In this document: positions 1 to 6,791 of the stretch, piece after piece | Position numbering within the stretch: the first letter of the stretch is position 1 | Layout of the letters: each line of letters starts with the position of its first letter | Source of the DNA: a bacterium | Lineage (GTDB): Bacteria; Desulfobacterota; GWC2-55-46; DRQE01 | Length of the DNA: 13,378 nt | NCBI GenBank assembly: GCA_027017505.1 | Contig: JALUQR010000084.1 | Location: forward strand, 1 to 13,378 | Reading direction: 5' to 3' | The notes under the pieces: model-generated | What the model was told of the DNA's origin: nothing | Databases searched by the model: none | Seen by the model: the letters and a program-made list of their open reading frames with translations, nothing else | Translations under genes and position numbers: made by a program

Positions 1-35
1 CCCAAACCTCATCTCAACCAAAACCCCTCAACCCT

Positions 36-93
36 GCGGGGACCACCCTCAAAAAGGCCTGCCTTACACTCAGAGGGTGGCCCCGCTCTCTTT
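36..93 (+). terminator. Long GC-rich hairpin, possible terminator of an upstream gene
   Basis: Bases 36-41 pair with 81-86 and bases 43-50 pair with 73-80, giving 14 base pairs with one bulged A at 42. The 22-nt loop contains a small AAGG/CCTT stem (54-57 with 62-65). The right arm is followed by TCTCTTT, a weak U-tract, so this may be an intrinsic terminator for a gene left of the window. It could instead be a leader structure. Bases 69-76 can also pair with 104-110, which would compete with the main stem. Confidence 0.45.
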
Positions 94-143
94 AACCAAA
101 GGGCCCTGAGGAAAAAATTCGAAATTCAAGGAAAAATAAATGA

Positions 144-170
144 TTGACTTTTTCCCGTAAAAAGGTTAAT
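144..170 (+). promoter_or_regulatory. Weak candidate promoter before the secreted 134-aa protein
   Basis: TTGACT at 144-149 is a good -35 match. The best -10-like element is GTTAAT at 165-170 (4 of 6 consensus bases) at a short 15-bp spacing. Transcription from it would start only a few bases before the ATG at 183, giving a very short leader. The -35 is convincing and the -10 is not. Confidence 0.3.
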
Positions 171-182
171 TAAAGTAGGGAA

Positions 183-587
183 ATGAAAAAATTACTGCCC
201 ATAATCCCGTTACTGCTGGTAACACTCCTACCACTCAAGGCTCACACAGAGGTTATAAGCGAGGCACTTGTGCCTGTAAAAAAGGTTGTTATAACCTCTG
301 GGGATAATATCCCGCAGGCAGGAGTGAAGACAACCCAGCTTGTGTTCTCCACATCGGGTGGTATAGGTCTTAAAAATCTGGAAAGAATTGATGTGGTTGT
401 GGACAGAGAGGAAAGAGTCCAGGGCATAAGGCTGGTCTACAGGGTGGGCACAACGGTACTGCGCAGTATATACATTAAAAACATAAGGGCATTTGTGCTC
501 GAAAAGGCATCAACGCAGATAGGTGCCAGAAAGGACGCGGTCCATATAAGGGTTGTCACGGTGGACGAACTAACAGAACCATGGTAA
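183..587 (+). CDS. Secreted protein of unknown function (134 aa)
   Basis: I do not recognise this protein. Residues 1-20 form a typical Sec signal peptide: two lysines, a leucine/proline-rich core, and an L-K-A cleavage-type site after Ala20. The mature part of about 114 residues has no cysteine and no second hydrophobic segment. It is rich in Val, Ile and Thr in an alternating, beta-like pattern, so it is probably a small soluble periplasmic or exported beta-protein. The ATG follows AGTAGGG, a usable ribosome-binding site. The next gene starts 13 nt downstream behind a strong ribosome-binding site, so the two are almost certainly co-transcribed. That pairing suggests it works with the CsgG-type lipoprotein as an accessory or cargo factor; this is inference from position only. 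Confidence 0.75.
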   Translation: MKKLLPIIPLLLVTLLPLKAHTEVISEALVPVKKVVITSGDNIPQAGVKTTQLVFSTSGGIGLKNLERIDVVVDREERVQGIRLVYRVGTTVLRSIYIKNIRAFVLEKASTQIGARKDAVHIRVVTVDELTEPW

Positions 588-590
588 AAA

Positions 591-595
591 GGAGG
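591..595 (+). promoter_or_regulatory. Shine-Dalgarno GGAGG that selects a TTG start
   Basis: GGAGG lies 5 nt before TTG at 601 and 11 nt before the in-frame ATG at 607. The spacing favours the TTG. Either start leaves the signal peptide and lipobox intact. Confidence 0.6.
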
Positions 596-600
596 TACCC

Positions 601-2019
601 TTGACAATGAGAACAGGCAGGATTGCTTCTCTTATTGTATTTGCACTTATTCTTGGAGTCTCCCTTACTTCATGCGTAACTCCTGTAACCACAGAGGTAA
701 AGGGTGGCGGGCCAAGTGTCCAGCAGGTTGCCACCTACACGGGACCAAAGGCAAGAATATCGGTTGCACGCATAAAGTGTAAGGCTGCAAAGTGTACAGG
801 TGCCATAGGTGATGGGCTGAGGGATATGCTCATAAGCGGGCTGTTCAAGACAAACAAGTTCATAGTGCTCGGCGGAAAGGAAGAGATGCAGGAGATGATG
901 GAAGAGCTTGACCTTTCAGCCAGTGGATATGTAAGGGAAGAGAGTGCGGTACAGGCAGGTGGCTGGGAGGCTGCAGACCTTATAATATTCGGCTCCATAA
1001 CCGCATTTGAGCCAGAGGCAGGTGGCCTTGATGTGGGCGGTGGAGGACTCCTGCCAGGCTTTCTGGGCGGGGTAAAGTTCGGCAAAAAAGAGGCCTACAT
1101 ATCCATGGACTTAAGACTCGTGGATGTGAGAACCCGAAGGGTGGTGAACACAACCACAGTGGAAGGTAAGGCTTCTTCGTTCAATGTTGGAGGCCTCGGT
1201 GCTGGCTGGGGCTCAGCAGGTGTGCTCGGCGGTGGCCTGGGAGTATACAAAAACACCCCCATGGAAAAGGCAGTAAGGGTGCTCATAGAAAATGCGGTAA
1301 ACTACATAGCAAGCCAGACACCTGAAAGCTACTTCAGATACTCACCCGAGGGCACAGAACTCTCACCAGGTGTGAAGAAGACATCCTCCACAGGTGGAAT
1401 CAAAAGAACAGGCACCACCGTGGGCGGAGGTCTTAAAAGACTTGCAACAGGGTTCGAACCAGGTTCAAAGGTGCTCTTCGCAGAGGACTTTTCAGAGTGC
1501 ACGGAAAAACCAAAGACCCTGAGAATAGTAAGTGGTAATGCAGAGTGCGTGGAGTTTAACGGCAAACGCTGGCTCGTAAACATAACGCCAGAATCCACCG
1601 TGAAAAGAAAGATAAACCTCAAGAAAGACTTTGCTATAGAGTTCGAACTGTACTTGAATTGTAAAACCAATGGATGCTTCCTTGGCACGGGGTTCGGCCT
1701 TGCCCTAGGGCAGAGTGGTAAGGGCGAACAGGTGCTCCTTAAAGGCAATTTTGATAATAGCGGCAGATACTTCAATCTATATTTCCCATCAGAATCGAAG
1801 CATATAAAAAGCCTTGCCAACAAGAGTTTCTACAAGTTTGCCATACAGCAAAAGGACGGAAAGATACGGCTGTTCCTTGATGGTAGAAGGATAGCAACCG
1901 AAGAGTCTCGTCCCTTCAAGGCAGGTAAAAACAGAGATGGCTTCCTTATCTGGCAGAAGGGTAACCTTGACGAGGAAAACTATGTACTCATAACCAGCAT
2001 AAGGGTTACAAAGTATTAA
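601..2019 (+). CDS. CsgG/HfaB-family outer-membrane lipoprotein with C-terminal jelly-roll domain
   Basis: This is a predicted lipoprotein of 472 aa. A hydrophobic signal ends in the lipobox L-T-S-C with Cys25 as the lipidated residue. Residues about 50-245 fit the CsgG/HfaB family, including the stretch ADLIIFGSITAFEP at 125-138 and a following strand with D-L-R-L-V-D-V-R. CsgG forms the outer-membrane export channel for curli subunits, and relatives serve other surface structures. A Gly/Thr-rich linker (about 250-285) leads to residues 288-472, which resemble a concanavalin-like jelly-roll (LamG/DUF1080 type) with EDF near the start and K-I-R-L-F-L-D-G-R-R near the end. Apart from Cys25 there are six cysteines in three close pairs (60/65, 300/316, 354/359), consistent with disulfides. 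The partner gene is the secreted protein 13 nt upstream. Channel formation and sugar binding are inferences from family. Confidence 0.78.
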   Translation: MTMRTGRIASLIVFALILGVSLTSCVTPVTTEVKGGGPSVQQVATYTGPKARISVARIKCKAAKCTGAIGDGLRDMLISGLFKTNKFIVLGGKEEMQEMMEELDLSASGYVREESAVQAGGWEAADLIIFGSITAFEPEAGGLDVGGGGLLPGFLGGVKFGKKEAYISMDLRLVDVRTRRVVNTTTVEGKASSFNVGGLGAGWGSAGVLGGGLGVYKNTPMEKAVRVLIENAVNYIASQTPESYFRYSPEGTELSPGVKKTSSTGGIKRTGTTVGGGLKRLATGFEPGSKVLFAEDFSECTEKPKTLRIVSGNAECVEFNGKRWLVNITPESTVKRKINLKKDFAIEFELYLNCKTNGCFLGTGFGLALGQSGKGEQVLLKGNFDNSGRYFNLYFPSESKHIKSLANKSFYKFAIQQKDGKIRLFLDGRRIATEESRPFKAGKNRDGFLIWQKGNLDEENYVLITSIRVTKY

Positions 2020-2078
2020 CTTACAAACCCCTACGGGTTCAGAGACTTCGCAGAAAAAACGATGGAGGTTGTGTAAAG

Positions 2079-2405
2079 ATGGCTGAAAATGTTATAGAGG
2101 TTACAGATGCAAACTTTGAGTCTGTGATACTCAAGTCCGATGTGCCAGCTCTGGTTGACTTCTGGGCAGAATGGTGTGCACCATGCAGGGCAATAGCCCC
2201 TCTTGTGGAAGAGGTGGCACAGGAGTACGCAGGCAAAATAAAGGTGGCAAAGCTCAATGTGGATGAAAACCCCTCCACACCAGGAAAGTACGGTGTAAGG
2301 GGCATACCCACTCTCATACTCTTCAAGGATGGCCAGGTGGTTGACCAGATAGTGGGAGCGGTTCCAAAAGACCAGATAAAGGCCCTCGTGGACAGGGTCC
2401 TGTAG
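2079..2405 (+). CDS. trxA: Thioredoxin
   Basis: Thioredoxin is a cytoplasmic dithiol-disulfide oxidoreductase. The length of 108 aa is standard. The active site is W32-C33-A34-P35-C36, a variant of the usual WCGPC. The buried acid Asp27 and the cis-proline Pro77 (in R-G-I-P-T) are in the expected places. GGAGG at 2064-2068 precedes the ATG by 10 nt. The gene lies 59 nt after the CsgG-type lipoprotein gene and is followed by a strong terminator. It may be read from the upstream promoter or from an unseen one in the gap. A class II ribonucleotide reductase lies in the next operon, and thioredoxin commonly reduces that enzyme family, so this is a plausible donor. Confidence 0.96.
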   Translation: MAENVIEVTDANFESVILKSDVPALVDFWAEWCAPCRAIAPLVEEVAQEYAGKIKVAKLNVDENPSTPGKYGVRGIPTLILFKDGQVVDQIVGAVPKDQIKALVDRVL

Positions 2406-2457
2406 TTTGGCCTATGTTATCGTCTGACCTACAGTCTGCATCAGATAAATCAACCAC

Positions 2458-2487
2458 AAAAAGCCCTTCAGCGTAAAGGGCTTTTTT
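2458..2487 (+). terminator. Rho-independent terminator after trxA
   Basis: GCCCTT (2463-2468) pairs with AAGGGC (2476-2481) around a 7-nt loop. The stem is extended by five A-T pairs and followed by six T residues at 2482-2487. The A-run on the left arm means it could also stop transcription from the other strand. Confidence 0.92.
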
Positions 2488-2501
2488 ATTTTCCAAGGGG
2501 T

Positions 2502-2530
2502 TTGCACGAAAAAAGAAAGCCTGCTAAAAT
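2502..2530 (+). promoter_or_regulatory. Sigma70-type promoter of the nitroreductase-nrdJ operon
   Basis: TTGCAC at 2502-2507 and TAAAAT at 2525-2530 are separated by exactly 17 bp, just after the trxA terminator. Transcription would start near 2537, so the leader before the ATG at 2563 is about 26 nt. That is too short for a cobalamin riboswitch. Confidence 0.7.
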
Positions 2531-2562
2531 CTCTTAAGGCTTTGCCACCAGCACGGGTATCT

Positions 2563-3078
2563 ATGGATGTAATAAGGGCTATCAGGGAGAGAAGGTCCAT
2601 CAGAAGGTTTAAGCGACGGGGAATAGAGCCTGAAAAGATAGAAGTCCTCAAGGATGCCCTCATATGGGCACCCAGTGCAGGCAACCTTCAGAGCAGACGC
2701 TTTTACTTCGTATACAATCAGCAGATTAAAGACAGGCTCACCTCCTCAGCCCTCGGCCAAGGCTTCATAAGCGAGGCTCCACTGGTTGTGGTAGCCTGTG
2801 CAGACCTCAGAATATACCACTACTACAGGGAGCGCGGAACAGAACTCTACTGCATACAGGATGTGGCATGCAGTGTGGAAAACCTCATGCTCGCAGCATA
2901 CGCCCTGGGGCTTGGCACCGTGTGGGTCGGAGCATTTGAAGAAGACCAGGTCTCAAAAATACTCGGCCTGGATGACCACCTCCGCCCACTCGCCATCGTG
3001 CCAGTTGGATATCCAGACGAAAAACCCCTGCCACCACACAGGGTATCACACAGCGAGGCGATAGTTGAAATCCCCTGA
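2563..3078 (+). CDS. Nitroreductase-family FMN oxidoreductase
   Basis: This is a 171-aa flavoprotein of the nitroreductase fold. These proteins bind FMN and use NAD(P)H to reduce nitro compounds, quinones or other substrates; the substrate here cannot be told. FMN-binding signatures are R-R-S-I-R at 10-14, A-P-S-A-G-N at 36-41, the glycine-rich G-L-G-T-V-W-V-G around 116-123, and P-V-G-Y-P-D-E-K at 147-154. I chose ATG 2563 rather than TTG 2542. Family members normally begin a few residues before the R-R-S motif, and the TTG would sit only about 5 nt after the predicted transcription start. The ribosome-binding site (CGGG) is weak. The TGA stop overlaps an ATG of the next reading frame by one base (TGATG), so coupling with nrdJ is likely. 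Confidence 0.9.
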   Translation: MDVIRAIRERRSIRRFKRRGIEPEKIEVLKDALIWAPSAGNLQSRRFYFVYNQQIKDRLTSSALGQGFISEAPLVVVACADLRIYHYYRERGTELYCIQDVACSVENLMLAAYALGLGTVWVGAFEEDQVSKILGLDDHLRPLAIVPVGYPDEKPLPPHRVSHSEAIVEIP

Positions 3079-3085
3079 TGGAACT

Positions 3086-3090
3086 GGAGG
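3086..3090 (+). promoter_or_regulatory. Shine-Dalgarno GGAGG that selects the nrdJ start
   Basis: GGAGG lies 8 nt before ATG 3099. The other in-frame ATG at 3078 has no ribosome-binding site and overlaps the nitroreductase stop. This favours 3099 as the nrdJ start. Confidence 0.65.
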
Positions 3091-3098
3091 AAAAAACA

Positions 3099-4826
3099 AT
3101 GAAACTCAGACTGAGTGAAAATGCCCTCACAGTTCTTGAACGACGATACCTTAAAAAAGATAAAGAAGGCAATGTGATAGAAACCCCTGAGGAGATGTTC
3201 CGCAGGGTTGCAAAAAACATCGCAGAGGCAGAAAAGCTCTACGGCGGTAAACCCGAAGAATACGAGGAACAGTTCTTCGAACTTATGACCACACTTAAGT
3301 TCCTGCCAAACTCACCAACCCTTATGAACGCAGGAAGAAGACTCCAGCAACTGTCTGCCTGTTTCGTTCTACCTGTGGAAGACTCCATAGAGAGCATCTT
3401 TGATGCAGTGAAAAATACCGCCATAATACACCAGTCAGGCGGTGGCACGGGGTTTTCCTTCTCAAGGCTGAGGCCTGCCAACGACATAGTGGAATCCACA
3501 GGTGGACTTGCAAGCGGGCCTGTCTCGTTTATGAGGGTGTTCAACTCGGCAACCGAGGCAATAAAACAGGGTGGCACAAGAAGGGGTGCCAACATGGGAG
3601 TGCTCAGGGTGGATCATCCAGATATAATAGAGTTCATAAGGGCAAAGGAAGACCCGCAGGAATTCACCAACTTCAACATATCCGTTGCCATCACAGATGC
3701 CTTCATGGACGCACTCTCAAAGGACGAGGAATACCCCCTCATAAACCCCCGCACAGGCGTTATAACAGAAAAGAAACGGGCAAAAGAGGTCTTCAGGCTC
3801 ATGGTGGAATGCGCATGGAAGGGTGGTGAGCCAGGCATACTCTTTATAGACAGGATAAACCGCCACAACCCGACACCCCTTCTCGGCATGATAGAGGCCA
3901 CAAACCCCTGCGGAGAACAGCCACTTCTGCCCTATGAATCCTGCAACCTGGGCTCCATAAACCTCAACATGATGCTCAGAAAAAACCCCCAGGGAGGCTA
4001 CTCCATAGACTACCAGGAACTGGAAAACACCGTAAGACTTGCGGTAAGGTTCCTCGACAATGTCATAGACATGAACCGCTTTCCACTGCCAGAGATAGAA
4101 AAAATGACCAAAAACACAAGAAAGATAGGCCTTGGTATTATGGGCTTCGCAGACCTTCTTGTAAGACTTGGCATACCCTATGGAAGTAACGAAAGCCTGA
4201 AGACCGCAGAAGAGCTCATGGGTTTTATAAACAGAACCGCCTGGCAGAGTTCACAGGAACTCGCAGAAAAGAGGGGGCCCTTTCCCTGCATAAAGGGAAG
4301 CATATTCGACAAAGAGGGCGTAAAACCCGTAAGAAATGCCACCACCACAACAATAGCCCCCACAGGCACACTGAGTATCATAGCAGGATGCTCTTCAGGA
4401 ATAGAGCCCTACTTTGCCCTGGGCTACATGCGCCGTATACTTGGAGGAATAACATTCAACGAGATTGTGCCCCTCTTCAGAAAGGTGGCCCAGGAGGAGG
4501 GTTTCTACACAGAAGAACTTATGGAATATGTTGCGAAAGGTGGTGATATAAAACAGAGAGACGATGTGCCCGAAGAGGTGAAAAAACTCTTTGTAACCGC
4601 ATTTGACATAGAGCCAGAACTTCATGTAAAGATGCAGGCAGCATTCCAGCGCCATACAGACAATGCGGTAAGCAAAACCATAAACCTTCCACCCTATGCA
4701 CCACCGGAAAAGGTGGAGGAAAGCTATCTTCTTGCCTATGAGCTCGGATGCAAGGGTGTGACCGTATACAGAAGTGGCACAAGAAAAGAACAGGTTCTTT
4801 CGTGCAAAAACAGCCTTTACTGCTAA
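3099..4826 (+). CDS. nrdJ: Adenosylcobalamin-dependent (class II) ribonucleotide reductase
   Basis: This enzyme reduces ribonucleotides to deoxyribonucleotides in the cytoplasm, using adenosylcobalamin to generate a thiyl radical. Numbering from ATG 3099 (575 aa), the catalytic set is complete: Cys88 in L-S-A-C-F-V-L-P, the N269-P-C271-G-E273 triad with the presumed thiyl cysteine, and Cys282 in E-S-C-N-L-G-S. The phosphate-binding P-T-G-T-L-S is at 421-426. There is no N-terminal ATP-cone. The protein is compact and ends with Cys569-x5-Cys575, the last residue, which probably forms the shuttle pair that reloads the active site. An upstream in-frame ATG at 3078 would add seven residues. The next gene (rpe) starts 24 nt downstream with its own ribosome-binding site. 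The nearby trxA could provide electrons. Confidence 0.94.
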   Translation: MKLRLSENALTVLERRYLKKDKEGNVIETPEEMFRRVAKNIAEAEKLYGGKPEEYEEQFFELMTTLKFLPNSPTLMNAGRRLQQLSACFVLPVEDSIESIFDAVKNTAIIHQSGGGTGFSFSRLRPANDIVESTGGLASGPVSFMRVFNSATEAIKQGGTRRGANMGVLRVDHPDIIEFIRAKEDPQEFTNFNISVAITDAFMDALSKDEEYPLINPRTGVITEKKRAKEVFRLMVECAWKGGEPGILFIDRINRHNPTPLLGMIEATNPCGEQPLLPYESCNLGSINLNMMLRKNPQGGYSIDYQELENTVRLAVRFLDNVIDMNRFPLPEIEKMTKNTRKIGLGIMGFADLLVRLGIPYGSNESLKTAEELMGFINRTAWQSSQELAEKRGPFPCIKGSIFDKEGVKPVRNATTTTIAPTGTLSIIAGCSSGIEPYFALGYMRRILGGITFNEIVPLFRKVAQEEGFYTEELMEYVAKGGDIKQRDDVPEEVKKLFVTAFDIEPELHVKMQAAFQRHTDNAVSKTINLPPYAPPEKVEESYLLAYELGCKGVTVYRSGTRKEQVLSCKNSLYC

Positions 4827-4850
4827 AAAACAAAACGGAGGATTTACTTT

Positions 4851-5528
4851 ATGAAAAAGATAGCACCTTCAATACTCTCTGCGGATTTCACCAATCTTTC
4901 AGCTGAACTCAGCGCCATCGAAGAGGCAAAGGCAGACTATGTGCATGTGGACATCATGGACGGGCACTTCGTGCCAAACCTTACGATAGGCCCCTTCGTG
5001 GTGGAGGCCATAAGAAGGGCAACAAGCCTGCCACTGGATGTGCACCTCATGATAGAAAACCCCCAGAACTTTATATCAGCCTTTGCAAGGGCAGGCTCTG
5101 ATATAATAACGGTGCACATAGAGACGGTGGAAAACCTGGAAGAAATCGTTGCATCCATAAAAGAGTTCGGCATAAGGGCAGGACTTGCTCTTAACCCTGA
5201 CACACCCGTTAAAAAGATAGAGCCGTATATAAAACTCGTGGACCTGGTGCTCGTCATGTCTGTACATCCAGGGTTCAGTGGCCAGGAGTTCATAAAGTCC
5301 ACCATACAGAAGATAAAACGGGTGAGCCGTCTTATAGACAGGCTTAACCCCGAGGCAGAACTCGAGGTGGACGGCGGTATAAAGGTGGGCAACATCAAAC
5401 AGGTCTCCGATGCAGGAGCAGATGTGTTTGTCTCTGGCTCTGGTATCTTCGGCACAGAGGACTACAAGACCACCATAGACGCAATGCGCAAGGAACTGGG
5501 CGAAAAGGAGATTGGCGAGGAGTTCTGA
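4851..5528 (+). CDS. rpe: Ribulose-phosphate 3-epimerase
   Basis: The enzyme interconverts D-ribulose 5-phosphate and D-xylulose 5-phosphate in the pentose phosphate pathway. The length of 225 aa fits the family. It has the TIM-barrel signatures S-I-L-S-A-D-F at 7-13, H32-V-D34-I-M-D37, D-V-H65-L-M-I, V-H-P-G-F-S-G-Q at 138-145 and V-D174-G-G-I. His32, Asp34, His65 and Asp174 match the metal ligands and catalytic acids. GGAGG at 4837-4841 precedes the ATG by 9 nt. The link to its operon partners is through ribose phosphates: uridine phosphorylase releases ribose 1-phosphate, which can enter the pentose phosphate pathway. Confidence 0.96.
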   Translation: MKKIAPSILSADFTNLSAELSAIEEAKADYVHVDIMDGHFVPNLTIGPFVVEAIRRATSLPLDVHLMIENPQNFISAFARAGSDIITVHIETVENLEEIVASIKEFGIRAGLALNPDTPVKKIEPYIKLVDLVLVMSVHPGFSGQEFIKSTIQKIKRVSRLIDRLNPEAELEVDGGIKVGNIKQVSDAGADVFVSGSGIFGTEDYKTTIDAMRKELGEKEIGEEF

Positions 5529-5540
5529 AGGAGCCTGTGC

Positions 5541-6320
5541 ATGGCAAAACAATACCACATAAACATATCCAGAAGGGACATAAAGGGCGCAGAGCTTGCC
5601 CTGCTTCCAGGAGACCCTGAAAGGGCAGAGTCCATAGCAGACACACTGGTGAAAACCTATGGTGGAAAGAAAAGGGCACTTGCCCGTAAAAGAGAGTTTG
5701 TAAGTTTTCTTGCGGAAACTCCTCTTGCAAACATAGTGGTTACAAGCACGGGCATAGGCGGGCCTTCCACATCCATTGCGGTGGAAGAGCTTGCCAGCCT
5801 GGGTGTAAGAAGGTTCATACGCGTGGGCACCACAGGTGCCATACAGCCACACATAGCCATAGGAGATGTGGTCATAACCACAGGAGCTGTCCGCCTCGAT
5901 GGTGCATCGCGCCACTACGCACCAGTGGAGTTCCCTGCTGTCGCACACCACACAATAGTGTGCGCCCTTATAGAGGGTGCAAGAAAGCTCGGCATAGACT
6001 ATCATGTGGGTGTTACCGCATCCTCTGACACCTTCTATCCAGGTGAGGAACGAACAGACTCGTACAGAAAATATGTAATACGCGCTCTAAGGGGTGCAAC
6101 TAAGGAGTGGCAGGCCCTGGGGGTGCTCAACTATGAGATGGAATCAGCCACACTGCTTACAATGACAGCATCCATGGGACTTGAAGGAGGATGCGTAACA
6201 GGGGTTATAAACCGTGCACGCCACGGCAGTATCACAGAGAGGGCACTGCGCATGGGCGAGAGAAATGTCATAGAAGTGGCAGTCGCATCTGTGGAGTATT
6301 TACTGAAAGGTGGTGGATAG
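5541..6320 (+). CDS. udp: Uridine phosphorylase
   Basis: This is a 259-aa nucleoside phosphorylase that splits uridine and phosphate into uracil and ribose 1-phosphate. It resembles E. coli Udp along its length. Phosphate-binding positions are conserved: G24 and R28 in P-G-D-P-E-R, R51, and R94/T97 in R-V-G-T-T-G. The D-G-A-S-R-H-Y segment (120-126), S-S-D-T-F-Y-P-G (161-168) and N-Y-E-M-E-S-A point to uridine rather than purine nucleoside use. One base-recognition residue differs: Glu169 occupies the place of E. coli Gln166, while the paired Arg (R171) is kept. The V-I-V-N-R segment of E. coli is V-I-N-R here, one residue shorter. AAGGAG begins 13 nt before the ATG, and the gap after rpe is 12 nt. 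Confidence 0.92.
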   Translation: MAKQYHINISRRDIKGAELALLPGDPERAESIADTLVKTYGGKKRALARKREFVSFLAETPLANIVVTSTGIGGPSTSIAVEELASLGVRRFIRVGTTGAIQPHIAIGDVVITTGAVRLDGASRHYAPVEFPAVAHHTIVCALIEGARKLGIDYHVGVTASSDTFYPGEERTDSYRKYVIRALRGATKEWQALGVLNYEMESATLLTMTASMGLEGGCVTGVINRARHGSITERALRMGERNVIEVAVASVEYLLKGGG

Positions 6321-6323
6321 AGT

Positions 6324-6776
6324 ATGAGCATATACCTTGTAAGACACGCAACCGCACTGCCTGCTGAAAAGGACCCACAGAGGGGGCTTTCAGAAGAAGG
6401 CTTGAAGGAGGCAGGAAAAATCGCAGAGTTTCTCAAGGGAAAAATCCGTGTGGATGTTATCTACCACAGCCCCAAAAAAAGGGCCCACCAGACAGCCCTT
6501 GTGCTTGCAGAAGGGCTCAAACCACAGAAGATCACCGAAACAGACGGGCTCCTGCCAGACGATGGGCCAGAGCTGTGGCATACACGCCTTAAGGGTGAAA
6601 ACCGCTCTGTGATGCTTGTGGGACACCTTCCACACATGGAGAAACTTGCAAAGGCACTGCTCTCTGTAAGAGCAGATGGCGGAAGGATAAACTTTATGCC
6701 TGCCTCTGTTATGTGCCTTGAAGAGGTTGAAGGGGTGTTTGCACTCAGGTGGTTTTTAGACCCCTCTGTTCTGTAA
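6324..6776 (+). CDS. sixA: SixA-type phosphohistidine phosphatase
   Basis: This is a short histidine-phosphatase (phosphoglycerate-mutase-like) protein of 150 aa. Family members such as E. coli SixA remove phosphate from phosphohistidine in signalling or phosphotransfer proteins; the target here is unknown. Arg7-His8 in L-V-R-H-A is the catalytic pair, with the usual RHG replaced by RHA. Arg53 in S-P-K-K-R-A and His101 in V-G-H-L-P-H complete the phosphate pocket. It starts 3 nt after the uridine phosphorylase stop, so it is the last gene of the plus-strand operon. It converges on acpS with only 15 nt between the stop codons. Confidence 0.88.
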   Translation: MSIYLVRHATALPAEKDPQRGLSEEGLKEAGKIAEFLKGKIRVDVIYHSPKKRAHQTALVLAEGLKPQKITETDGLLPDDGPELWHTRLKGENRSVMLVGHLPHMEKLAKALLSVRADGGRINFMPASVMCLEEVEGVFALRWFLDPSVL

Positions 6777-6791
6777 ACTGTGGAGGGCCTT

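Noticed and set aside
601..606. TTGACA at the start of the CsgG-type gene as a -35 element
   Set aside because: No suitable -10 about 17 bp downstream. The bases are better explained as the TTG start and second codon behind GGAGG.
2026..2039. AACCC/GGGTT hairpin after the CsgG-type gene as a terminator
   Set aside because: Only 5 bp, 4-nt loop and no T-tract.
2531..2562. Cobalamin riboswitch ahead of the nrdJ operon
   Set aside because: The leader from the predicted promoter is about 26 nt, far too short.
2563..3078. BluB (lower-ligand synthesis for cobalamin) as the identity of the nitroreductase-family gene beside the B12-dependent reductase
   Set aside because: The 171-aa length and the motifs fit general small nitroreductases. 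I see no BluB-specific features; only the neighbourhood suggested it.
5076..6005. Minus-strand open frame of 309 codons
   Set aside because: It is antisense to rpe and uridine phosphorylase, both certain, and its product is rich in Cys, Tyr and His with no family resemblance.
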